Shown here: positions 24,430-37,700 of the stretch, piece after piece
How positions within the stretch are numbered: position 1 is the stretch's first letter
Layout of the letters: every line of letters begins with the position of its first letter
Source: Dasypus novemcinctus
Lineage: Eukaryota > Chordata > Mammalia > Cingulata > Dasypodidae
Direction of reading: 5' to 3'
Assembly (NCBI RefSeq): GCF_030445035.2
Contig: NC_080699.1
Span: 2,728,001 to 2,792,000, forward strand
Length of the DNA: 64,000 nucleotides
Made by a program: the position numbers and the translations under genes
The notes under the pieces: model-generated
The model's database searches: none
Seen by the model: the letters and a program-made list of their open reading frames with translations, nothing else
What the model was told of the DNA's origin: nothing

Positions 24430-26968
24430 AGACAAAGATAGGTTCTCCAACTCGGTGAAGAATGCAGATGCTGGGGCCCTACACCAGAATCGGGTCTGGC
24501 AGATCTGAGTCAGGACCTCAGGACCCGCCTTTTGTCACGCCCTCCGGGTGATGCCCTGTCCCCCGAGCACCTGCCCTGAAGCGGCTTGATCAGGCCTCAC
24601 AGCCATTCAGCGGGTGCTTCTCTTCTGGTTGGGGTTTGCTTTCTTGTTTCCACGGTGGCGTCTTGGATTGGGGGTGAGGGGAGGGAGGAGGGTTGGAAAA
24701 GGAAAGGGCAAAACCTTTGGGCAAACCAAAGGACTTTTTCAAGAAGGGGACTTGGTCAGTCTCACGAGGCCAGCTCGGCGGAGGTCTTGCTCGAGTCGCG
24801 CTTCGGCCGACGAGCTGCGACGACGAGCACAGCTCAGAGCAGAGCAGGTGCCGGGGCTCGTGCCCCGCAGGCGTTTCCAAGACAGCACCTTGAATACCAC
24901 TGTGCTGCAGGATCATTTTTTAGTCACCTGACACCCCTCTTTCCTGACACTGAGGAGACCAGCTCGGCCAGCATTTCCTCATACCATAGATTTTTTCACG
25001 AGGCCTCACCCACTTCCAGACAATAACAACATCCTTCCTGTGGGCTGGTGACCCGCAGTTCTGAGCCCTCTAATAAACACTTCACACAGTGGCACTGCCA
25101 CGTCCTCCTCTGGTTCCAGCTCCTTCTGCTCAGATAACCTAAAGCACAGGGCACTGGGCAACGGGCTGACTATGCCCACTTGTCTTTCTTTTCCAAGATG
25201 CCTCCAAATTCCTGCCTGCCCTGGGCCAACTACTCTCGCGTTGTTCTGGCTAGAAGATAATGTGCCCAGAATCACGTGGGTGCCTCTGATGCACCCACAG
25301 GGGACAATGCTGTGGCCCGGCGGGGGCTGGGGGGGCCCCTCAAGCCCTGGGGTGCAGGCTGTGCCGGAGGGCGGGGAGCCGGCAGCCTGAGCGGAGGCTG
25401 CTGTGCGCTAGCTGCTGGGCAGGAACTGGGCGCTTCTCCCACAATTAAAAACAAAACAAACCTTTATCCTCAACTCAGAACAACAGGATGACAATTCTAG
25501 GTATTCCAGCCAGGTGGAGCGGACACTGGAAGCTTCTGAGATGATGCCAGGGAGCCCGAGTCTACGACCTGGGCCATTTGCCTCAGCTCTAGAGCTTACT
25601 GAATTACAGTAAATTGATATAAACTCAGGCACGAAACATCACAAACTGGTGGTGCTCGTGCAGTTTTCTGCCAAGTGAGAAGAGTCTGAGCTGCTGAGAA
25701 GAGCCACCTGCCTGATGGGACTGCACCTGTTTCTGAGGGAATGAGGGTGGTTAGAGAAAACTGTGTGTCCCTAGTACCAGTGTCAGCTCCAGAATAGTCT
25801 AGATTGGAGGAGAGTTGTGCTGACAATGCAGTTAGGAGCAGGGCGCCTCAAGGATATACTGCACACCACTTCCTCTAAGATTGGGAGGACATCGTTTACC
25901 CATATCAAACACTGCGGATGTGGAAGGAGGCTGATGGAGATTATGGGCGTGGGCCGGGGGCTAAGGCCCCTCGAGGCTGATCCCTGCCGGCAGCTCTCTT
26001 GAAGGGTGTCCCTTCCAAGAGGAAAATGCCTGCCTTCGGGCTAGAGGAGAGCAGAACCCCACAGTGCTGGCTGACAGTAAGTTTTGCCCATGGGAGGGGG
26101 GCATAATTTATTCATCTTTCTAACACCAACGGGCACCATCAGGCACATAATATAAATTAGGTTGAGCAACTAAAGGAATTTGTTGTTGTTTTAGGACAAC
26201 ACGGTGGTAGATTCCTCCCAGTTTTCTGACCCTGGTCGTGGCACAGTGTCATATGCACAGGAGGCACTAAATAAACATTGAAAAGACAAAGAAATAAGTT
26301 AAATCCAGGGGCACTGTGGGGGAGCCACGACTGTCTCCCTTGTCACCGCCGATGGTGGGGAACGACAGGCCAAATGTGCCCCAAGTCACCATTAGGCTGC
26401 TCTGAAATCCACTGACGCTTTCTCTCCGTTACGGTGCACTTAGATGTCCACTCAGCCTGGACTTCCCCTTACTCTGTAAACTAGAAGTGCCTTCTGTTTA
26501 CGCCAGTGCTGGCTCTGTCCAACCTTACAGGTCAGCTGGCGCTGAGGCCTGGGCCCTGTGCTCGCGTCCGCGCTCCCGTCTCCTTCCCACGCCCCTCGAG
26601 GTTCTTGTCTCTGGGCTGCTCTGCTGCACTGGGCCCATCCTCACGGGGAGCTCAAGAGCACCCACCCTGTGGGCCCGAAGCCCCCGTCTTCTCCTTCCTG
26701 GGACCCGGAAGGCCCAAGAGAGAGAGGCGCGGTCTGACGCGGGCTCTGGCTCCCGGCCTCCGGTCAGCCTCGGAGCGGGGCCGAGCCTCAGTCCCAGGCG
26801 CCGACGAGCGGGAAGGGCCGGCCGCGGCGGCTCTGCGGAGACCCTGGCCCCGTCCATGCAAGTGTCAGCTGCGAAACCCACCTCCACGGCCCCCTCTTGC
26901 CAACGGTCAGATCGGCAGGTAGACTCAGCTACTGAAGAAGCCAAAAGCACCGGAAAACTGATGTGCAG

Positions 26969-27012
26969 GTTTCCTATCGGGGGGACGTGGGTTTCCTATC
27001 GGGGGGACACAG
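26969..27012. repeat. 22-bp tandem duplication
   Basis: GTTTCCTATCGGGGGGAC occurs twice, 22 bp apart, with identical core and diverged last bases. Confidence 0.9.
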
Positions 27013-28534
27013 CCTTCCACCACTGGGGCTGTACGGAGCCGAGTCACTTCCGAGAAACAGAATGAGGAGCCCCTGGTTCCTTGAATTTCACTTTGGGTCT
27101 AGTGAGTCACTCGCTTCACGCTCTCGCAATTTCCTCCCACTGAATATTCTGGAAGGATAAAGTGCCCGGGGGATGCAGCAGAGCCTCCGTTCGCCCGTCC
27201 AGCAAGCAGCGAGGACATCGGAGAGCTCCGGGGGCTCGCACAAGACACCACGGGGAGCAAGTCAGCAAGATGGAGCTCTCTAAACGGGGACAAAGCGGAA
27301 AACTAGGGAAAAACAAAAGCAGGGACAACGCAAGGTGTGGCGAGCGCCGTCAGGGCGAAGGCTCAGCACAGCGCGGAGACCTCCTGGTGTAGACGGCAAG
27401 CTGCCATTTATTAATAATTTAGGCTCTAACTAGTAGGCGGGAGCCAAACGGGTCAAGAGTTGGAGACAGAACATGGGAAGAGGCCCCGCTGGAGCAAAGA
27501 CCTGACTTGCCAAGGTCCCCACGTGGCCACAGACCCTGCACGAGGGCGAGGTGCCTGGACAGAGAAGCAGAGGTCAACGCGAGGAGGACTCCCAACCTCG
27601 GGAAGGAGTGCGGGAGTCACCGGAGATCTGGGCAGGGTGTGGTGTGAGCAGGCGCAGGCTGCAGGAAGGCAGGTGCTCCTGATGTATTTGGAGCTTCTGG
27701 AGGGAGACGGGCGAGGCGGCCACTGCAGCAGGCCAGGGGAGACGGGGGCCGGCCTGGACCGAGCGGGCGCGCAGACGGAAACCGAGCTCTGTCCTGCTGC
27801 TGGAGTGGAGGACGCCCAGGCGGCACTGAGAAGCCAGAGCATCGGCCCGGGCTACCGCCCCAGGGTCGTTTGAGGGTGACCGCTGAGTGTCCCCATCTCC
27901 CAGGGCCCCCGGTTTTCCCTGCCCCTCAGCTTCAGTCCTGCATGCCCCCGGCCTCCCTGGGCTCTAGGCCCTGCCTGCCTTCCGAAACGGCGCCTGTGGA
28001 AAGCAGCACATTGTTCCACGCAGGCCCCATGTGAAGCCGACGCGTCTCCACAGAGGAGACACCTTCGCGCGCTCTGTTCTGGTGCCTCCGAAGCACCCAG
28101 GAGTCACCGAGAAGCACCTATAGCTTGAAGGCGCCGTGGCCGGAAGGTCAAGGTCAGCACAGCTACAAGAGTGTTTCATCTCTGACCTCCAGAAACAGCT
28201 TAAACGTCCGAGCCACAGGGACGACTTCGGGGCCCTCCAAGACTTGGGGTCGCTGCAAGGCTGGTGCCTCCAAAAGTTCCTAAGACCCTTCCGCAAGGCT
28301 GAGGTCCCCCCAGACCCCCTAAGCCAGGACCTTGGCAGGTGGAGCTCGGCATCTAGCACACTCCCCAGCAACAGCTCTGCGCAGCTACGTTTCAGACCGA
28401 AACCCTGGAAAATGCAAACGCCTCCTCCTGTGAGAAGAGCGGCGTGTCCTAACTGGTTAACTTAGGACTTGGGTAGTGTAGAGAAAGAAACTAAGCACCA
28501 TGCTTCCTGGGACCTGTTTCGTTTTAGGCATAAA

Positions 28535-28640
28535 TTCTGCGTGCTGTACCTACTCAGTCTTCCACCTTACAGATGAAGAAACAGCTTGGACAGATGAGGA
28601 AACACGATTCCTCGAGGTCCCAGAGCCAGCAAGCGTCGGG
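28535..28640 (-). mobile_element. MIR SINE fragment
   Basis: CACCTTACAGATGAAGAAAC is followed by a second CAGATGAGGAAACACG and GGTCCCAGAGCCAGCAAGCG, fitting reversed MIR with a small internal duplication of the GATGAGGAAAC block. A related weaker piece is at 29515-29600. Confidence 0.6.
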
Positions 28641-29500
28641 GCCAAGAGTCGCACTGCGGGCGCTCGGCTCCAAGCCCGCGTGCTCCCCGCCGCACCCCTC
28701 GGCACTCGCGTGTCTTTACAGTGCCTTCCCCTAAGCGATTCCACTCGTTCGTGTCCTCAGACGGTTCAAAGGGTTAGGAATTACCCACATGTCCTGCCAG
28801 CGGATGGGGCCACGCGGAGTCGCAGGCGCAGCGCAGAGTTCCAGGACGCCCCGTGTCTCCGAGCCGCAGAGGGCGTCCTCCTCCGGAAGACACACGGGCG
28901 TGCCGGGCTTCAGGATTCCTGCCCCGCGGCGGGCCCCGGCGTCTTCTCTCCCACTGAGGGTCTCCAAAGGTGTGTCCCTAGACGGGGAGATGGCGGAGGA
29001 GCCGAGAGGGGCCACGGCCTCGCGGCCTGGCTGGGGAGAGCCGGGGCCTTCCGGTCGGGAGCCCGAGCCCGTTGGCACAGACAGCTACCCTGGGTCCACG
29101 CGGCTTCCCTCTGCAGGCGCCTCTGCCCAGACGACTTATTAGCCAAGGACGGTCAACAGAAACGGCGTCGACGGGAAGCCACCGGGCGGGCGGCGAGGGC
29201 ACGTCTACGCGGTCCTACGGCCAACGCCAGGCGATAACCCAGGCCTCCACGGGCTGCGGATTGCGCTGTTCTTCCCCTGGCCACGCTCCGGGCGGCCGTG
29301 GCTCTGGCCAGCGGGAGGGCAGGCCGTCGGGCAGGGAGCTGCGCCTCTCACCGCCTCGGGCGCTTGAGCGCGGGTTGAGCCACGAGGGCGGCCGTGACGG
29401 CGACTCCGTGTTGCTCTTGTGCGCACCGCGCAGACGTGGTCAGGGAAGAACCGGGGGAGATTCGGTCCCAGCCCTGCGGGAAGTGCGGCCACGACGGCGC
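28600..29500. other. CpG-rich intronic block
   Basis: Dense CpG, including CGCGG and GGCGGGC clusters, with open frames on both strands (up to 245 codons) that match no family. After the MAML2 promoter this is one of the most CpG-island-like stretches and is a candidate alternative promoter or enhancer. Confidence 0.45.
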
Positions 29501-29819
29501 CTGCTATCACCACCCTGAGGTCACAAAACCTCGGCTCAGATGAGTCAAACAGTTGCCCAAGGCCCCAGGGCCAGAGGGCAAGAGGGCATGACTCAACCGA
29601 GGGACCGCCGTGGCCTTGAGTAACATCCTTTCCTTCCTCGTTAGAGCCGTCAGAGGCAGGCAAGGATCCTCAAAGACAGCTGGCGACAACGTCACCACCA
29701 GAAGCGCAGGGCTCCTGCAGGCAAGTCCCGCCCTCCTGCCAGCGGGCATTCCGGCCTCTTCCGAGACCGGTCAAGTGCAAGTCCGAGGCTCGGGCACCTG
29801 AGCCACACAGGCCCACTGC

Positions 29820-32559
29820 CCCAAGGAAGTGCTCTGGGAGCAGAGGCTAGAAGGAAAAGCCAGGCTCAAGAAGGCAAGGGTCTGTTTTACCCCCTGGCGA
29901 ATCCGAAATGCGTAGAAGACGCCCGGTATGCAGCTGGTGCTCAATAAATACTAGCAGAGTGACTATGCGGCCACGGCACATGGCTGCCCGGTGGGCTCAC
30001 GGCCCCAGAAACAAGCACACCCAGATGCCGGCCTCCCCAGCCCACAGAGGGGACCCAGCTCTCCTGCAGAGGGTGTCGAGCAGGGCTCGCCCTGTGGGGT
30101 CAGGCTCGTCAGGGGCGCAGCTCTCCTGCGTGTCGCAGTGGGGTGCTGGGGTCTGGGCTGCGGTCAGCATCTGGTCGTGATGTTAGCCAGCCTCCACATA
30201 GCCCGGGAGCCCCTTGGTCCCCACACCCTTGGGTAGCCCCCTCCCACCCTGTGTCAGCGCTGGCCTGCATGGCCAGAAAGGGCAGGAGCCACGACGGTCA
30301 CTCCTCAGGTGAGGCTGGCAATGCCTGTGGCGTCCACACTGGGCTCGCTCGCTCTTCCTCTCGCTCTCGGCTCATCCCGAGGGAAGCAGCTGACCTGACT
30401 GCAGGACCTCAGGAGCCCGCGGCACACTCAGCAGGGCACGGAACCGAGGGCTCCGGCCAACAGCCAGCGAGGGCTGGGGGTCTCAGGCCGGCCCCCGCAG
30501 CAGTGACCCTGGAAGCAGCGCCCACCGCCCTCCCCAAGCCAACCTTGAGGCAGCCACAGCCCCAGGCCGCCAGCTGGAGAGCAGCCTCGGGACGCGGAGC
30601 TGGCGCTTCCCAGAAGCCAAGCCCAGATGCCCGGCCTCAGGAAGTGCGTGACTTAAACACGTGTGCGTTGTTTTCAGATGTTATGCAGCAATAGATAATT
30701 AGTATAATTAACTAATCTTGCCATCTCATTAGCACGGCAACTGGGACCTAACTTTTGAAAGAACATTCATGCAGGGAGATACACATGTGAACGTTTACTT
30801 CTGCAAGTTCTTCTCTCTGCTGAGAGTTTTGGAAACACAAGCGTAAGACGTGTTTTTAGGATCTGCTTTGGCCTCTCTTAGCTCCCTATTGACCAGCTGT
30901 GCACAGATGGATCTAGGGGAGGCGCAGGTACGGCGTGGTGGTGGTTCATTCCCGGGAAACTCCGGACCCAGGAGCAGGGCCCGCCTCCCCCGAGAGACAT
31001 TCTTGCCAACTTTTGGATGAAGATATTCCTGCTGAACTTGTTGTGTTTATTGAATTTTAATTTTCCCAGAAGTTTACGTTCTGTATTGGAGGACAGATCA
31101 TAAGGCATGAAACAATAAAGCGATCAGGAAATTTTCAGACTATAAGTACCGTGAAGCGAATGCACATAATTCGGCTCACACGTAGGTGGCTGGTCCTTAG
31201 AGGGAATCAGCTGGGGTTTTTCTGAATTCAGCAATGTGCTTGGAGAGGTAATCACTCAAAAATTCATGCAACGAGTGAGTGTTTATCAATGGGAATCACC
31301 AGCACAACCTGCAGAAGCTACGGGGAGCTTGCAGTGATGACCAGGGAGACGGGAGCATGCAAGCTAGACAAGACATGGCAATGGTGCTTTGTCCACTCCA
31401 GGGGTGTCCTAAGCTAAGGTCTATCTATAAAGTGCCTGCGGCTCAACTAGGGAAAGAAAAGAACTAAAGTGTAATTGCAGCTCCTGTTATATTGATTGTC
31501 AACTGTGCCCCATCCCAAACCTCAGGCTGAAGCACAATCAGAGGTTTGATGACACAGCGGGAAGCTGAGGCGGGACTTCTGTAAGTACACCACTGCCCCA
31601 GCAGCCCTCCTCGCTGACCCACAGCTCGCGACACCTGCGAGGGAAGGTGTTTTCTTGACTCTGGAGACATCTGGAGGCTTCACCTCCTCCCAGAGCAGAT
31701 CCAGCCGGTTCCCACTGGGGGCTGGCCGTGTCTCCCACCTTCTGTTCAGGGCAGACACCTTCTTGGGAGCTCAGATTTCTGTACAACCATCGTCTTCAGT
31801 TCTAAGAAATTAGGGACCGAGGAGCTTGTGCATGGCGGGTGTTCGCCTGGATGCCGCCCCAGATCCCCTGGCCGTGGCCTGCAGTGAGGGAATGCCCCTA
31901 TGACCAGGACGTACTTGTCACTTACAGCCCTGGAGGAGGAGGCGATCCACAGGCTAACACAGGAAGCACAGCAGGAAGGCCACGTGTTACATGACAAGGA
32001 CAAAGAGGGCAGACGCCTACGGAGCGCAGCCACGTGGGGCAGAGGGAGAGAGCACGAGGAAGCCGTGTGCTGGCCGGTCTCGGCGGCCCCTGCTCGGACG
32101 TGGGGAGGGAAACAGCATTAAAAGCAGCCGGAGGGGTAAAGACAACACGGGGGTGAGTGCCTGCTAAAGGACGGCTGTGGCAAAGACATGCTCGTCGTTT
32201 AACCAGAGGACGCAGGGCCAGGCACTGCCACGGCACGTGGCTGCCACCCGGGCTCGTGGCCCCAGAAACAAACACTCCCCAATATTATCCTCCTCACCCC
32301 ACAAATGCGACCTGGCTCTGCCCTACTGCAGAAAGTTTCACGAAATGCTAAACCCTTGTGGAAAAGCTGGCATTTCTCCAGGTACAGAGGACAACAATTT
32401 CTCTGTTACTTTTAGAATCTTAAATCACAAATGGAAGATGCCACAGGTCAACCTCTCCGTGGAACGTGTAAATTTCTCCGCTCTTGCTCTAGGGTTATCG
32501 GTTGTCTTCTCTTCCAGAGATTAGTGTGTATTTTGCTATATTGGCTTAAATTCCTGCCA

Positions 32560-32594
<35 letters not shown>

Positions 32595-34340
32595 CTGTGA
32601 TACCCTTTCCTTCCCCAAATTTCTGTTGGGAAATTGTTGTTGAAGGTCTGAGGACCTCAACAAAGTTTCTGTGCATGGGCTGAGAGTATGGGACATTATT
32701 TATATTCTCCTAATGGGATGAAGTTCCTCCAATTTGCAGCAGGCTGGAAATACAGCTATAGAAAGCTTTTATGCTAAATATAGGAGATTTTTGCCGGGCG
32801 CTCTGGAGGGCCGTCATGGGCTGACGTGGGCTGTTATGTAACTCTGCAGCCTTCACTCGGCCCACTCCCTCCGTGCTTGTTGATGGGTGTTTGTCAGAGT
32901 AAAATGACCTGGCAGTTTCATTTCTTCTTCTCCTCAAATTACCAAGATGACTGGACCATCAAATTAAGCAACTAAATGACAAATTTTCTTTTATAGAACA
33001 TGCATGGTTATTAGATGAGTGGGAAAAAATAGTTCTGAAGTCTGTACCTTTTTTTTTTTTTAAACAACTTTTCACCAGCTAAACCACTTTTGGTAAATAA
33101 GAGTGAAGAAAGTGAACTCCCAGCCACAGCATGTTTTTACAACGGAGTTAAAGGCTCTTAAAAATAGGGTGCTTGACGGTCCACTGCCAAAACACAACTC
33201 TAGCAGCCGGCAGTGCTCAGCTAATAATAAAGAGACAGTGTTACTACGAAAAACTCAAGGACGCAGCTCCAGCTCAGCTGTATCCCATTTACCGAAAGGT
33301 CTCTACGGTGACAGAGAGACTTAAATTTGGAGTCAGAGGTCAAGGAAGGAAACCCAAAAGTGGTGGGAGGTCACTTGAAAACCAAGTGAAAAATAAAAAT
33401 TTGCTCGACTGGGCTCAACACTGAACTGCAAAACAGAGCAAAGAAGATTTTAGTGACACTTGAGGGCTCCCTGCCTTTTAGGAAAGAAGAAAACACCTAG
33501 GTAGATCGAATAGGTAAAAAAATCCCAGGTACAGCAAATATGCCAGGCATGGAGAAGGCTACACGGGCTTTCTGTTCAGATGGCTGAAACTAGCGTCAAC
33601 AGACACACAAAGATCAGAACTCCTCGGGCTCCTGCAGGCGGCTGTGCCCCCTCCCACAAGCCGCAGCCGAAGGTTCTTTGGTCCTGGGAATTGTTTCCTT
33701 AGAGGATCTGACAACTGTGAATGTGGCCTCATTGAAAATGCATAGAAGCCATGACAGAAAATCCAGAAGCTCAGCCTGTCCTCACGGCACTTACACTCTA
33801 GCTCAGTGACGTGGCTAAGTCCGGCCTTCTCTAAATGGAACCAAGGTCCACTTACGGAAACGATGTCGACACAGCTGACATTTTCCCAGAAACCCACATC
33901 CGAGATGCGGCTCTGGGCTCCTGGACCCTGGAGAATCCCCGCCAGGACCTGGCAGCCCTGCAGCCTGCGCCTGTGCCCGCGGCGGGTCTGGACAACGACC
34001 CTCCTTAGAATCCTCCACCAGCTCTCCAGGTGGCCACCGCCACCCACACCTGGCGGGCGACTTGAAGCATATTTGTCACCGACGCACTTTCTACCTGTTA
34101 TAAAACAGGATACCAGCCACTTCTCAAAGAGCAAACTGTAGCCCCTGGGATTCACCCTGAGTTTCTTCTGGACCTCGGATGACGAGTTGGTGTTAGTTAT
34201 TACCGGCTTTCAAGTGTCTGTTGCACATGGTTTCAAATTCAGGCGTGGGGCGGTGCCCTGCACCCTGGTAACTGCGGTATATTATTATCCAAGGAATAGT
34301 ATAGGAGCCAACTCATAATGTAGTTGTATCATGTCTGATC
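29820..34340. other. Intronic sequence
   Basis: GC-rich up to about 30650, then AT-rich. Contains the MIR-type end CTCAATAAATACTAG at 29940 and the (AC)15 tract. Two separate spots (29970-30010 and 32225-32275) share GGCACATGGCTGCC / GGCACGTGGCTGCC and CCCCAGAAACAAACAC-like words, a faint similarity of unknown origin. No gene. Confidence 0.4.
32561..32590. repeat. (AC)15 microsatellite
   Basis: Fifteen uninterrupted AC dinucleotides, followed by ATAT. Likely polymorphic. Confidence 0.97.
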
Positions 34341-34360
34341 TCAAACGTTCAGAAGAGACA

Positions 34361-34450
34361 GACGATCAAGAGATAGATGATGGAGGGGGATAAGGTAGGT
34401 GATAGATGATAGACAGGTAGATGGATGGAGAGATGACAGATGATAGAATG
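34361..34450. repeat. GATA/GATG-rich microsatellite, imperfect
   Basis: Interrupted GATAGATGATA, GATAGACAGGTAGATGGATG and related units over about 90 bp, directly 5' of the L1 fragment at 34453. Confidence 0.85.
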
Positions 34451-34452
34451 AT

Positions 34453-34578
34453 ACAGCAAAGGTAGAAAAGTGCTCAGATTGGTGGATTTGGGTATCTGGG
34501 TAGAGGTATGTTGGGGTTTGCATTATTTTTGCCATTGTTCTGTAAGTTCGAAATTATTTCAAAATAAAAAGTTAAAAA
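34453..34578 (+). mobile_element. Old L1 3' terminal fragment with GATA-rich upstream sequence
   Basis: It ends TTCTGTAAGTTCGAAATTAT then TTCAAAATAAAAAGTTAAAA, a common terminus of mammalian L1M copies, with an intact AATAAA. Confidence 0.6.
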
Positions 34579-34706
34579 CATAATGCTTCCCACAGTTCAG
34601 CATTTCCCAAATACAGCTTACTGCCTGTCTGACACTATCATAGACCCTGGAAATACAAAGACAAATAGTGCATAGTCTTCACGCTGATGCAAAAATCCAC
34701 CAGGTA

Positions 34707-34794
34707 GGGGAGCAGGGGGAGCTCAGTGGTTGAGCACCTGTTTCCCATATATGAGGTCCCCTGTGCCTCCTAAAAAACAACAACAAAAAGAAAC
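34707..34794 (+). mobile_element. Short DAS-type SINE (tRNA-like head only)
   Basis: GGGGAGCTCAGTGGTTGAGC is followed by TTTCCCATATATGAGGTCCC and an A-rich tail (TAAAAAACAACAACAAAAAG). It matches the head-only copy at 57444 closely. The B box is eroded. Confidence 0.75.
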
Positions 34795-34799
34795 CCATC

Positions 34800-37700
34800 A
34801 GTTCGGAGTTTCTGCATTTTCTCCAGGTGATAAGAAAACACCCATCAGCAGAAAAAATGTATTTCCTACTCAGATCTGAATGTACTTAATAGCACTTCTT
34901 AGCAGAGAGCTGCCTGCCGGTCTCTCAGCTTCCAGCGAAGATATTCCTTCCAAAATAAGCAAGAGTAAGGAGGCAAACTCAAGAGAACAATGCTGCTTCG
35001 AGGTGAATCTGTTTCTTTGATTCAAGGTCAACTTTCTCCCCATGACCACCTAGTAGCCCCCCTCCCCAGAGCCCAGTGGATTAGAGGATTACATGGCTCT
35101 CTGGTCTTGCTCTGTCTTCTGACTGAATTTAAAAAGACAGGGATTCTTCTGGCGGCCTCTCTCATTCTAGGTTCGGTGTGCCCGACATCCTCATTCCGTT
35201 CATGGTTTCCATTCTTTCTAGGAGAGTCTCGGCTTCAGGCGATGGGTGGTGTGATTCCAGGAGCTCAGGGTGTTTGTCCAGTGTCCCATCTAGTTCCTCC
35301 TTTGGGGTCGGGAGGCTGGGCCTGCACAGGTGAGCAGGACCTCTCTCACCTGTCTGTGAGAGGAGGCTGGAGACTGCACAGGTGAGCAGGACCTCACTCA
35401 CCTGTCTGTGAAATGAGGCTGGTAGCACCCCAGAGAACTGAGCTGTGCGTCTGCCTCCGCAAACTGCAAGTCTGCCATTCAACCAAGCAACACTGTCACT
35501 TCCGCCTTCTCCAAGTCTGTCTGTCCGCCTGTGAAGGGAAATGACCCCCTGGCCTCCCTGCAGGGGAGGGCCGCTGTGAGGACGAAGCGGCCTGTGTGTG
35601 CTCATGAGACATTCTCTTTGCCCCCATTGCAAGTGCTGGCACCTGCTTCTGCCACCCCGAGAGCCCGCTGGCCTCCGCCCCCGCCGCCCCACGCTAATTT
35701 CCTCAGGGGCATTTCCTATTTGTTTCTCTAAAGAATGACGATATTCTTTTTTCCCTCGGAAACTGCTTTTCAGCATTTTCCCTTTAATCCCCAAACCTCA
35801 GTGACATCTCACAAAATGATCACGGTAGCCCCATGGCACCCCACTCCTCCTGCACAGCCCGGCTTTCCCACTGGCTGGCGGTGCACAGGGCCGGGCCGCT
35901 GGGCGGCAGGGGTGCGGGCTCGGCGCGGGCGCACAGAGGGGCCTCCCCCGCTAGGATGCAGGCACTAGTCCTTGATGACCACTCGCCCCTTTCCGCCTGC
36001 AGCTTTCACAGCCCCAAGCAGCCTCGAGTCAGCCACCCTGAGGAGCGGGGGCTGTGCCGTGCAGCCCGGGGTGAACACACCTGGCTCGTGCTCACCTGCT
36101 CTGCCCCTCCCCCCTGCAGGTGTCCTCCTCTCCCTCGTTGCCCACCGTGGCCTCAGGGAGCGGCACAGTTTCAGCATACAGGAGGCGCTCAATATAGACT
36201 ACTTCCACCCCACCATCCCTCTCCCTGCACCGACACCCTTCCACCCGGGAGGCTGGCTTCCAGAATTCGAGTTTGGCGAGATGGCCCAGCCCGCGTGCTC
36301 CCCGGGGCTGTAACCACACGAAGGCTAACATACCCATAAACATTAACAGTGACACGCAAAGTTAAATACTGGAGAGCTTGCCAGGCCACCGCACCTGTCC
36401 CCGCTCCTGGGCTCGCCCCTGAGAGCCTCCACAGCATCTCTGCTTTAAAACCCCCTGACTGGCTGTTCACGCCACGGTGCCTGTGGATCCAAAACACGCC
36501 AGGAAGAGCCAGGGCTGGGAGCCAGGGCTGGGGATGGGGCGGGCGGGACCGACGAGATCCCTGCTCTCCGGAGCTCACGTCCTGGGGGAGAACAGGAAAT
36601 GCACCGGCAAAGAAGGAAGCCACCACCACGGCTGTGAAGAAGGGGAGGCGTGGAGATGGGAAGGAGGAGAGAGCCATCGCCCGTGCCTGCCTCCCTTCAG
36701 GCTGTCGGGAAAGGTCACTTCCGAAGGCAATGCTTGAGCTGGGTCCTGCAGGCAAGGACCACCAGCCTCGCACGGGCTGGGGACTCCAACCCCTGAGTCC
36801 TGCAAATGGGGAAGCGCAGATGCGCGGGAGGCGCCAGCGGCCCTGGTGGCTCCGTTAGAGAAGGGGTCCCCCGCCGCCCCTCACACAGCGGCACGGTGCT
36901 CCAGCCTCTGTGCTTCGCCGGCCCTTGTCCTCGGCAGCGATTTCCTTTAGGAATGGTCTCCCCCATGCCCTGGCTGTATGTCCTCCTCTGTTCTCTGGGT
37001 AACATCCGACGTGCGCCCCTATAGTCGTGTCAAGAAAGCGTGCCTGCATGTACACGCGTGCTTGCGGTGTGTGCACCTGTGCGTGTGCACAGGTGTGTTA
37101 TAAGCCATTGGCTGGGGTAAGACTCCAATCTATGGGAGAAGAAGAGCAACTTAACTCCCTTTATCTCAGTACTTCACGAAGGAAAAGCCATATTGCACAG
37201 CAGAATGCCAAGAAATCTTCATGTGTAAGAATCCAGAAAATCTTAACAGGAGAAATTCTGACGCGTTTAGAAGTTACTGGAAAAAGTGTCACCATCTCTA
37301 TGGCTCTGACCTAATAGAGAATGAAACCGAGCGCGTCTTCCTTTTAAAACAAAACGAAATCACCACCACAGTCAACGGGCCTTTTCGGTGCAGGCTAGCT
37401 GTGTCTTGTTTGGTTATCGTTAAAGATGAGGCACGGGGTGGGGCCCAAGCCTGAGATGGGGCCACAGGCCCCCCAATTCCAGGGGTCCTGGAGCTCTAGT
37501 GCAGTCGAGGGAAGGAGGGGCCGGGCTGCCGGAGAAGCCTCCAGATGTAACATTGTTGGGAAGCATCTTCCCTTGTTGGCTCCTTGGGACAAATCCCGTG
37601 CCTGTATTTTTTCAAATTCTATTAAGTCCTTAAACAAACCTGAGTGTTTAGGGCTCAGGGCTGCCCTCAGGAAACAGGTGAGCCCACGCTCTGCTTGGGG

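Larger units (their letters stand above)
22800..28500. other. Intronic sequence of mixed composition
   Basis: Outside the L1-like insertion and short tandem repeat, I see GC-rich patches at 23600-24050 and 26500-26880 and otherwise unique sequence. The long frames have no family match. Confidence 0.4.
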
